From Candidatus Flemingiibacterium merdigallinarum (GTDB lineage Bacteria; Bacillota; Clostridia; Oscillospirales; CAG-272): a DNA stretch of 35,132 nucleotides. Location: contig CAJFKR010000020.1 of assembly GCA_904386005.1 (NCBI GenBank), forward strand, positions 1 through 35,132, in the 5' to 3' direction. The translations under genes were made by a program, and so were the position numbers. A model generated the notes under the pieces. The model did no database searches and was not told where the DNA came from. It saw only the letters and a list, made by a program, of their open reading frames with translations. Positions 9,033-16,620 of the stretch are shown here, in pieces. The stretch's first letter is position 1, and each line of letters starts with the position of its first letter.

Positions 9033-9734
9033 TCACTCACCTCCCGCCTCTATCTCCGCTATCTTGCCGCGCAGGTCGGAAATCGTGTCGATTCCCTCCC
9101 ACGTCGAGTCAAACATCGACGGTATAATCTCAGCCGAGCCGCTCGATAATGTCGACCGGCTATCGCCCGACACATCCGAAACCTCTGCCATTGGGTTGCG
9201 GATCACATAATTCTGATTGTCGCCCAAGTCAACCACCGGCAGGATGTATGTTCCGCCGATCTCGAGCTCGGGAAACGACGTCTCAACAATGTATCCGGCA
9301 TATGTTCCACCCTTCGTGAATACGGTCATTGTGTCACCGGATTCAATTGTATCGCCCTTAAAGACTTCGATTATCTCCACATCATACGGCGTGCGCAGAT
9401 GGCGAAGCTGTTCTGCTATCGGCACATCGCTGCCAGGATCGAACGTCCTGTTGTAGAGATAGCTGTCGGACATCGATGTTACCTTGGCGAGCACAAGATA
9501 GTCGCAGGTCGAATAGATCTCGTCGATATCCCGATATGGGAGCACACGCGAGCTGATATTTATCTCCTCATAATGATCGACGGATGTAGTTTTTTCCTCG
9601 CCAACCGCTGTGTCTGTTGCGTCACTCGTCATGACGACAGGCAATTGCCTGACATGCGGCAGACTGACCGACAACAGTGCCGCTCCAACAAATATTACAA
9701 GGATTGACAATGTTATGAATATCGTCTTTTTCAT
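9033..9734 (-). CDS. hypothetical exported/membrane-anchored protein, paralogue of 9808..10530
   Basis: N-terminal TM segment; shares CDYLVLAKV..SYLY...LRTPY(D/E)(V/L)EI(I/L)EVFKG and (D/E)(S/G)(T/I)WEGIDT with the neighbouring ORF. Confidence 0.8.
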   Translation of the reverse strand: MKKTIFITLSILVIFVGAALLSVSLPHVRQLPVVMTSDATDTAVGEEKTTSVDHYEEINISSRVLPYRDIDEIYSTCDYLVLAKVTSMSDSYLYNRTFDPGSDVPIAEQLRHLRTPYDVEIIEVFKGDTIESGDTMTVFTKGGTYAGYIVETSFPELEIGGTYILPVVDLGDNQNYVIRNPMAEVSDVSGDSRSTLSSGSAEIIPSMFDSTWEGIDTISDLRGKIAEIEAGGE

Positions 9735-9807
9735 GTCAGTAATCCTCCTTTCATATCAAACCGGAGTGTATATTGGCTTGCGCCTTTCTGCCATCTGCGA
9801 GCCGCGA

Positions 9808-10530
9808 TCAGTCATAGCCCGCCGATATATCATCCGTCGCGATATTATCTACTGCTCCCGCAAGATATTCGCGCAGGTCGGCGACCGTGTCGATACCCTC
9901 CCAGATTCCCTCGAAATAGGTCGGTGTAAGTATGTCGTCGTCTGACAGTATGCCATCGTCGCCGAGGTCGACTTCGGCGACCCCCTGTCCCATAATCGCG
10001 TATTCGTCGTTCAAATCGAGATATCCGATAGGCATTACATAGACCTTGCCCACCGTAGGCGGCGGGTAGTTCCCCTTGGCGTAATATCCGCCCATCTCAC
10101 CGCCGGAGGTGACCGCGGTCAGCTTCTCGCCGACTTCGTCGCCGCCCTTGAACACCTCGAGTATCTCCAGCTCATACGGCGTGCGCATAGACCTGAATTG
10201 ACGCTGCAATGACAGCTTGTCGTCGGTTTGAACGAATTCCTTGCCGTAAAGATAGCTCTCGCCGCGCGACTCGACTCGGCAGACAACGAAATAACTGCAC
10301 ATACCGACTTCTGAAGCGAGACTTTTAGGAGCGAATACGCACCCGCCGATATCGATGACCTTATCTTCGTCAATAGTTTCGACATCGTCGGCGCTTGTTT
10401 CGATTGCGGTCGTCGACTCGGCTTCTGCCGTCCCCGAACAGCCGACGAGACAATAAATCAGCAGCATGATTATACAAAGATTCAGCAAACGCATAACTCT
10501 GCACCTCGCTTTACAATTTGAATATACCAT
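9808..10530 (-). CDS. hypothetical lipoprotein, paralogue of 9033..9734
   Basis: Lipobox YCLVGCSG; CSYFVVCRVESRGESYLYGKEF...MRTPYELEILEVFKGG...EGIWEGIDTVADLREYL. Confidence 0.8.
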   Translation of the reverse strand: MVYSNCKARCRVMRLLNLCIIMLLIYCLVGCSGTAEAESTTAIETSADDVETIDEDKVIDIGGCVFAPKSLASEVGMCSYFVVCRVESRGESYLYGKEFVQTDDKLSLQRQFRSMRTPYELEILEVFKGGDEVGEKLTAVTSGGEMGGYYAKGNYPPPTVGKVYVMPIGYLDLNDEYAIMGQGVAEVDLGDDGILSDDDILTPTYFEGIWEGIDTVADLREYLAGAVDNIATDDISAGYD

Positions 10531-10604
10531 ACATATTTACATTTGTCAATACTATCCGTACTAAATTTTGCTTATATTAATAATTTGTTTGTCTCTTTTG
10601 ACGG

Positions 10605-10640
10605 CAAAAACCCGCCTGCCTTTCGGCAAAGCGGGTTTTA
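10605..10640 (-). terminator. intrinsic terminator (possibly bidirectional)
   Basis: AAAACCCGC...GCGGGTTTT downstream of the phospho-sugar mutase stop. Confidence 0.7.
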
Positions 10641-10721
10641 TATTTATAATAAGGACTTCAAATCAACGAATTAAATTCGATTGTCGACAATTTGTGTGAG
10701 TTTATATATTTATTTACAAAC

Positions 10722-12440
10722 TCATTCGGTCCAGGTCTCGGTGACCTTCGCATACGCGGCTATCTTTGCATTCGCGTCGTCAAGGTCCTTGCCGTGCGCC
10801 AGAATGTAGGTCTTGATTTTCGGCTCGGTGCCGGACGGACGGATGACAATTACATCGTCAGCCTCGGTCTTGAAGTAGAGCACGTTCGACGTCGGCAGTC
10901 CGGTCGATGTGACCTTGCCGGTGTCGATGTCAAGCACGATGTCCTTTAGATAGTCGCGGCGCTCGACGACACGGTATCCGGCAAGCTCGGACGGCGGGTT
11001 GTTTCTTAGTCTGTCCATCAGCCGCGCCATCTTCTCGAGCCCGTCCAGACCCTCCATGTAGATGTTCGACGCGCCCTCGTTGTAGTAGCCGTAGTTCTCG
11101 TAGAGCGCGGCGAGCGCGTCACAGAGCGTCATGCCCTTGGTCTTGTAGTAGGCTGCCATTTCGCAGAGCAGCATCGACGCGACGACCGAGTCCTTGTCGC
11201 GCGCGTATGTGCCCTTGAGGTAGCCGTAGCTCTCCTCGAAGCCGAAGATATATGTGTCGTGTCCGGTGACCTCGTATTTCTTGATGACCTCGCCGATGAA
11301 CTTGAAGCCGGTCAGCACGTTAAAAAGTCTGACATTGTGACGGCGGCAGATCTCGGTAATTATTTCGGTCGTGACTATCGTCTTGACCGCGTAAGGATTC
11401 TCGGGCATACCGGTCTGCTCGTACGCGGTGATGATGTAGTCGAGCTGCAGCGCGCCGACCTGATTGCCGGTAAGGCAGACGAATTTGCCGGTCTTGTCGC
11501 GCGACATTATGCCCATGCGGTCGGCGTCCGGGTCGGTCGCGACGATAAGGTCGCTGCCTACCCTTTCGGCAAGCTTGATTCCCAGCTTAAATACCTCTGG
11601 ATACTCGGGGTTCGGGAAATCGACCGTCGGGAAGTTGCCGTCGAGCACCATCTGCTCCTCAACCGGATAGATATGCTTGAGTCCGATCCGCTTCAATGCC
11701 TCGGGTACGAGCTTGTAGCCCGCGCCATGCAGCGGTGTGTAGACGATCTTGAGGTCGTCCGCGACCTCGGCGACGACCTTCGGGTTGACCGCCTCGGCAA
11801 GGACATTCTTAAGATAAATTTCGTCGAACTCGTCGGGAATATACTCGACAATGCCGGAGGTGAGCGCGTCCTCGAGCTTCATCTGCTTCACGTCGTCGAA
11901 GATATCGGCGGCGGCGATGAACTCGGACACGGTTTTCGCGTGATCGGGCGGGAGCTGCGCGCCGTCCTCCCAGTACGCCTTGTAGCCGTTGTACTGCTTC
12001 GGATTGTGCGACGCGGTGATGTTGATTCCGGCAATGCAATGAAGCTCGCGCACCGCGAACGACAGCACTGGAGTCGGACGGATTCCGCGGAACAGGTGAA
12101 CCTTGATTCCGTTCGCGGCGAGCACACAGGCGGCAGTCTCGGCGAACAGACGCGAGTTGTTGCGGCTGTCGCAGCCGACCGCGACGCCCATCGCGGCTTT
12201 GCCCTCTTTGTTGATGAGGTCTGCGAGTCCCTGCGTAGCGTGCGCTACGGTGTAGACGTTCATCGCGTTTGTACCGGCTACCATAGTGCCGCGCAGTCCG
12301 CCGGTGCCGAATTCAAGGTCCTTGATAAACCGGAATTCGATCTCCTCGTCGTTGTCGGCGATGGCGCGAAGCTCGGCTTTTGTAGCTTCGTCAACCTTGT
12401 CTGACGCAAGCCAGCGCTCGTAGTTTTCTCTGTAGGTCAT
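10722..12440 (-). CDS. phospho-sugar mutase (phosphoglucomutase/phosphomannomutase family)
   Basis: GTGGLRGTM, GINITASHNPKQYNGYKAYWEDGAQ (catalytic Ser loop), DPDADRMG metal-binding loop, GFEESYGY, RPSGTEPKIKTY phosphate-binding loop. Confidence 0.96.
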   Translation of the reverse strand: MTYRENYERWLASDKVDEATKAELRAIADNDEEIEFRFIKDLEFGTGGLRGTMVAGTNAMNVYTVAHATQGLADLINKEGKAAMGVAVGCDSRNNSRLFAETAACVLAANGIKVHLFRGIRPTPVLSFAVRELHCIAGINITASHNPKQYNGYKAYWEDGAQLPPDHAKTVSEFIAAADIFDDVKQMKLEDALTSGIVEYIPDEFDEIYLKNVLAEAVNPKVVAEVADDLKIVYTPLHGAGYKLVPEALKRIGLKHIYPVEEQMVLDGNFPTVDFPNPEYPEVFKLGIKLAERVGSDLIVATDPDADRMGIMSRDKTGKFVCLTGNQVGALQLDYIITAYEQTGMPENPYAVKTIVTTEIITEICRRHNVRLFNVLTGFKFIGEVIKKYEVTGHDTYIFGFEESYGYLKGTYARDKDSVVASMLLCEMAAYYKTKGMTLCDALAALYENYGYYNEGASNIYMEGLDGLEKMARLMDRLRNNPPSELAGYRVVERRDYLKDIVLDIDTGKVTSTGLPTSNVLYFKTEADDVIVIRPSGTEPKIKTYILAHGKDLDDANAKIAAYAKVTETWTE

Positions 12441-12501
12441 CTCTATTCCTCCGTAAAATTTATTATTGTATATTCTGACTTAATATTAATGCCGGCTGTG
12501 G

Positions 12502-12530
12502 TTGAAATATTCATATTATAACGATATAAT
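12502..12530 (+). promoter_or_regulatory. sigma-70 promoter
   Basis: TTGAAA (12502-12507), 17-bp spacer, TATAAT (12525-12530), upstream of the ATG at 12559. Confidence 0.6.
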
Positions 12531-12558
12531 TATTGTAATAACAATTGGGGGGATTTGT

Positions 12559-13041
12559 ATGCCGCTTGAAGCGAGCCGGCTCAGCACTGACGAGATAAAA
12601 TCGCTTATCAAGGACAACTGGGGGTACAACGTCACAGAAATAATTCATTTGCCGCTCGGCAGCGCGAACTGCTATCTGATCGACGGCGATATTCGCGGTT
12701 TTTTAAAGGAATTCCAGAGCGGCTTTGACATATCCGTTGTCAGACGCGAAGCCGAACTTGTCGACTGTATTTCGCGCCGTGGAATTCCATGCGCGCGCTT
12801 TTACCGCACACGTACCGGCGACGCGGCGTTAAATTATCGCGGGCAGGTGTTGAGTCTGTCGCGCTATATCGACGGCGAGACGGTCGACTACACAAATCCA
12901 CTCCCCGAAATATACCGGCAGCCGGAGATACAAATCGAGGCCGCGCAGATGCTCAATTTTGCATTCAGGCGCACCGAAATCTGTCGTGAGCTCGAGCGAA
13001 ATGCCGGTGAAATCTCCGAGTCGCTGCGAAAATTGGTATAG
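12559..13041 (+). pseudogene. truncated phosphotransferase (APH/CotS/homoserine kinase II-like N-lobe only)
   Basis: LPLGSANCYLIDGDIRGFLKEFQSGFDISVVRREAELVDCISRRGIPCARFY resembles the kinase N-lobe; ORF ends before any catalytic HxD loop, in a 19-bp tandem repeat. Confidence 0.5.
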
Positions 13042-13106
13042 GGAGATCCAATTGGTATATGGAAGTCCAATTGGTATAGGTAGGTCGAATTGGTATAGGG
13101 AAGTCG
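13031..13106. repeat. 19-bp tandem repeat, 4 copies plus a degenerate fifth to ~13125
   Basis: AATTGGTATAGGGAGATCC / AATTGGTATATGGAAGTCC / AATTGGTATAGGTAGGTCG / AATTGGTATAGGGAAGTCG, contiguous. Confidence 0.93.
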
Positions 13107-13136
13107 ATATTGATATAGTACTTTCTGAATTGCCCG

Positions 13137-13427
13137 TTATTCAGCCGCTTTGCTCGTCTCGGCTTCGGCGCCTCTCTCGGCTTTGAGCCGCTCGAGCGCG
13201 CGTGCGAGCTGGTCGGGACAGGAGGTCGGCTTGAAGCCGCATTTGATTCCCTTGAGTCGGGATATCGCCTCATCGACCATCATTCCGGCGACTAACTTCG
13301 ACACACCCTGTGTATTACCCGAGCAGCCGCCCTCAAACTCTACACTTTCAATTCTATCTCCGTCGACTACCACGTCGATGCGGCGCGAGCAAGTACCGCT
13401 CGTCTTATAGCTGATTGTATTTTTCAT
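13137..13427 (-). CDS. TSCPD domain-containing protein (TIGR03905-like)
   Basis: MKNTISYKTSGTCSRRIDVVVDGDRIESVEFEGGCSGNTQGVSKLVAGMMVDEAISRLKGIKCGFKPTSCPDQLARAL; the internal ATG at 13427 fits better than the upstream ORF start. Confidence 0.88.
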   Translation of the reverse strand: MKNTISYKTSGTCSRRIDVVVDGDRIESVEFEGGCSGNTQGVSKLVAGMMVDEAISRLKGIKCGFKPTSCPDQLARALERLKAERGAEAETSKAAE

Positions 13428-13464
13428 CTGAAAGTTCCTCTCATTTAATGTATTCATTGTTATT

Positions 13465-14208
13465 TCAAAGCAGCTTCTGATACTTACCGAGCAGCGAGAT
13501 GAAGCCGAGATATTCGACCGGCTCGCCGAACCCGCCGCTGCCAATAAGACGCAGTCGGTGCTCTGTCAGCCATTCGACCCGATTGTAAATATCGAGCGGC
13601 TGCGTGTGATTGACCGCGTCGACCCCGACTCCGCCGAGCAGCACCACCGATTTTTCGGCCGCAAACTCAAAGAGCCGCTCGTCAATCCTCGGCAGGTACA
13701 CTCCCATAAATCCGCGCTCCGACGCTGACAGTATATCGTCCTTTGCCGCGTCGCCGAGCGCACGGCTCAAATATACGCAGGGCTTGCCGAATATTAAAGA
13801 CCTACCGCGTTCGCGGCTCGTGCCAACTCTTTCGACAATGTCAAGCTCGTCGATCATGACCGCGCAGATACTGTCGTCCATGAGAGCGTCCAGCTCGGAC
13901 GTCCGGTCAATTATGACGACAAACTTCATTCCCTCTGGTAAAAGCTCGCGCCGTTCTATAAGCTCGCGAAGCTCGTATTCCCGACCGTCGATGAACACCA
14001 CGTCGGATTTGACATAAGCGTACAGCTCGCACATCGTGTCGATATAGTGCTCCGCGCTGTCCCAAAGCTGTGCGCCCCGCCGCCAAATCAGCTGCTCGGC
14101 TATAACGCGCGGAATGAACGGTTCGGCGAGCGATACCCGCCCCGACTGACTATTGAGCGCGCGCAAAAATTCGCGATAATCCCGCATTGGCTCACCTCTT
14201 TTTAACAA
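13465..14208 (-). CDS. hypothetical protein, possibly uroporphyrinogen-decarboxylase-like
   Basis: 247-aa ORF with long coding-like sequence (LGGVGVDAVNHTQPLDIYNRVEWLTEHRLRLIGSGG); family assignment weak. Confidence 0.5.
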   Translation of the reverse strand: MLKRGEPMRDYREFLRALNSQSGRVSLAEPFIPRVIAEQLIWRRGAQLWDSAEHYIDTMCELYAYVKSDVVFIDGREYELRELIERRELLPEGMKFVVIIDRTSELDALMDDSICAVMIDELDIVERVGTSRERGRSLIFGKPCVYLSRALGDAAKDDILSASERGFMGVYLPRIDERLFEFAAEKSVVLLGGVGVDAVNHTQPLDIYNRVEWLTEHRLRLIGSGGFGEPVEYLGFISLLGKYQKLL

Positions 14209-14253
14209 TTATAAAATTAAGCCATGACTTCGCGTCAGCAAAATCTTCCTTTT

Positions 14254-15315
14254 TTAGGCATCGGTGAGATTCAGATAGACCCCGAGCGGCTCGTACTGCG
14301 GAACCGACAGGTACATATACAGCGCGAATGTGTCCAGCTCGCCGCCATTGCAGTTGAGCACCACGTCATATGAAAACTCGTTATCACTATAGGTCAGCGG
14401 AATCGCGTCTACCTTGTATGGTCTCAGCCGGCAGAGCTCGGACGCGGCGAGCACACCGGCGAGCGTGTTTGTCTCATCCGGTACAAAGCTGAATTCGAAG
14501 AACAACGGCGAGCCGGATATCCCGCCAATCTGTGAGGGATATTCGATATTTTTAGAAAGCAGCGCGTATCTCGTCGTTACGCTCTGGTCGGGTGACGTGA
14601 TACCACAGGACAATACAATTTTTAACTCGTATTTATCTACAAGCCGGACAAATCCAATCAGCTTCGCGTCGCGAGAGCTGTCGAGCGGCAGAATGCACAT
14701 ATCGGCGCGACCGTAGTAAACCTCCTCGCATACCGACTCGAAGTCGGTGCAGTATACGACCGAAAGTTCGCCCAGCTGCTCACAGAACCTCCGGAACGCG
14801 CGGTCGGCATACGCGTTGCGCAGATATGCGACCTTCTTCGCCGAACCCAACTCAACGTCATTATCATTTGAATTTTTCAAACTATTAGACTTGACTATGG
14901 TTGAAGACTCTGTATTTCGTGACTTTTCATATCCGCTCGATTCGTCTGAATTGCCTTTAATCGCCTCATCTCCGGAGTATATGCATCGTTCAAGCCAGCC
15001 GATCGGTCTGTAATAATTAGATAAAAATCCGCATACCGCGAGCTTGTCGGCGAGCAGCTGCGCTCCCAAACAGCCGTCGATATATCCGACCGACTGTCCT
15101 GCCGTCTCCTCCGACGGCTTTTCTTTTGAAAAAATCTGACTAAACCGCTCACAGCGATCCTCACTCGTCAGAAGCTCGGGATCGCGCGCGAGCAACGCCG
15201 CGCGGTCGCAGAGATGCGCGAGCCGCCGCTCCTCGACCGATGTAAACTCCTGATTCAGCAGCGAAAGATTGTCGCTTATTATCCGATACAGCTCCGACGA
15301 TTGAAATCTCGGCAT
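14254..15315 (-). CDS. prephenate dehydratase-like (periplasmic-binding-fold) protein
   Basis: KKVAYLRNAYADRAFRRF...DFESVCEEVYYGRADMCILPLDSS...TTRYALLSK resembles the PDT domain order including a TRF-like TRY; start abuts aroC. Confidence 0.5.
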   Translation of the reverse strand: MPRFQSSELYRIISDNLSLLNQEFTSVEERRLAHLCDRAALLARDPELLTSEDRCERFSQIFSKEKPSEETAGQSVGYIDGCLGAQLLADKLAVCGFLSNYYRPIGWLERCIYSGDEAIKGNSDESSGYEKSRNTESSTIVKSNSLKNSNDNDVELGSAKKVAYLRNAYADRAFRRFCEQLGELSVVYCTDFESVCEEVYYGRADMCILPLDSSRDAKLIGFVRLVDKYELKIVLSCGITSPDQSVTTRYALLSKNIEYPSQIGGISGSPLFFEFSFVPDETNTLAGVLAASELCRLRPYKVDAIPLTYSDNEFSYDVVLNCNGGELDTFALYMYLSVPQYEPLGVYLNLTDA

Positions 15316-16604
15316 CAGAGCGTCCTCCCGCCGGCGTCGAGCAGCAGCCCCGCGAGCGCGATCGCCGCCGCCGACTCAACGACCGGCACGGCGCGCAGCG
15401 CGATGCAGGGGTCGTGCCGCCCCTTGATAGTCAGCTTGGCGTCCGCCTTACCCGCAAGGTCGACTGTGTCCTGCTCGATGTAGATAGACGGCGTCGGCTT
15501 CATCGCGACCGAGAATACAATCGGCATACCGGTAGTCATACCGCCGACAATGCCGCCGCAGTTATTGGTCTTGGTCACGACCTTGCCGTCGCGGTATTCG
15601 TAGGCGTCGTTCGCTTCCGAACCGTACATACGACAAAAGTCAAATCCGGCGCCGAACTCAATGCCCTTTACCCCGGGAATCGCGAACGCGAGATTGGATA
15701 TCTCGGACTCAACGCTGCCGAACATATGCTCGCCGAGCGCGACCGGCATATCCTCGCCCGCCACCGCGCACTCGATTATCGCGCCGACCGAATCGCCGCG
15801 CATCTTCGCCGAGTTTATAATCGTCGTGAATGCCTCCTCCGACATCTTGTCGAGCGTCGGGAAGGATCGCTGGCGCAGTCTGCGCAGCAGCTCGGGGGTG
15901 ACATTCGGATCGAATCGGCTGTCGCTGACATTGAGTATCTGCCGCACATGAGCCGCGACCTCGATTCCGCGAAGCGCGAGCAGCTGCATACACATGGCTC
16001 CGGCAAATACGAGAGGAGCGGTGAGCCGCCCCGAGAAATGCCCGCCGCCGCGCAGCTCGGTGTGCATACCGTATTTGATAAACGCCGGATAATCGGCGTG
16101 ATTCGGTCGGGGCAGCACCGGCTCGTTCTCCCTGCCGGCGGTATTTTTGTCATTTGAGCCTGCGCTCCCGTCATTCGAGCCGTCGGAATATCTGTCACTC
16201 GAAACTGAAATCCTGTCATCCGCGACGGAATTTTTATCGTTCGCGACAGAACTATTTTCATTTGTACCGGCTGCGTTCTTGTCGCCCGAGCCGCCGGTTA
16301 TATTCCTGTAGTCGCTCGAACGTTGATTCTCGTTTTCGATCACCGCGCAGATCGGGAATCCGTTTGTATATCCGTCGGACACGCCCGACAGTATTCGCGG
16401 TCTGTCGCTCTCGCTGCGCTTGGTCGACAGAGCCGCGAGTGACTGGTTCGCGCTGCCGGGAGCGCGCCGCTTCATCATTGCCGCGATCGCGTCAAAATCG
16501 ACCTTCATGCCGGCGGGAAAGCCGTCGATAACGACGCCGATAGCCTCGCCGTGCGATTCGCCGAACACCGACAGCTTCAGCTTTTTGCCATAGATAGAAG
16601 CCAC
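15315..16604 (-). CDS. aroC: chorismate synthase with an extra low-complexity insertion
   Basis: GESHGEAIGVVIDGFPAG, RSSDYR, RPNHADYPAFIKYG, RGGGHFSGRLTAPLVFAGA, GIEFGAGFD, NNCGGIVGGMTTGMPIVFSVAMKPTPSI, KGRHDPCIALRAVPVVE. Confidence 0.95.
   Translation of the reverse strand: MASIYGKKLKLSVFGESHGEAIGVVIDGFPAGMKVDFDAIAAMMKRRAPGSANQSLAALSTKRSESDRPRILSGVSDGYTNGFPICAVIENENQRSSDYRNITGGSGDKNAAGTNENSSVANDKNSVADDRISVSSDRYSDGSNDGSAGSNDKNTAGRENEPVLPRPNHADYPAFIKYGMHTELRGGGHFSGRLTAPLVFAGAMCMQLLALRGIEVAAHVRQILNVSDSRFDPNVTPELLRRLRQRSFPTLDKMSEEAFTTIINSAKMRGDSVGAIIECAVAGEDMPVALGEHMFGSVESEISNLAFAIPGVKGIEFGAGFDFCRMYGSEANDAYEYRDGKVVTKTNNCGGIVGGMTTGMPIVFSVAMKPTPSIYIEQDTVDLAGKADAKLTIKGRHDPCIALRAVPVVESAAAIALAGLLLDAGGRTL
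16119..16301 (-). repeat. in-frame degenerate ~21-nt repeat (heptad xSNDKNS-like) within aroC
   Basis: Encodes TGGSGDKNAAGTNENSSVANDKNSVADDRISVSSDRYSDGSNDGSAGSNDKNTAGRENE between RSSDYRN and VLPRPNHADY. Confidence 0.8.
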
Positions 16605-16620
16605 TGCGGCTCATCCTCCT

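Noticed and set aside
11259-12404. 381-aa plus-strand ORF antisense to the phospho-sugar mutase
   Set aside because: Mirror ORF from the codon bias of the real gene; product is V/L/R/D-rich with no motif, while the opposite strand has clear mutase motifs
13031-13125. 19-bp tandem repeat as a CRISPR array
   Set aside because: Units are contiguous with no spacers and no cas genes are nearby
15414-16157. 247-aa plus-strand ORF antisense to aroC
   Set aside because: Shadow ORF
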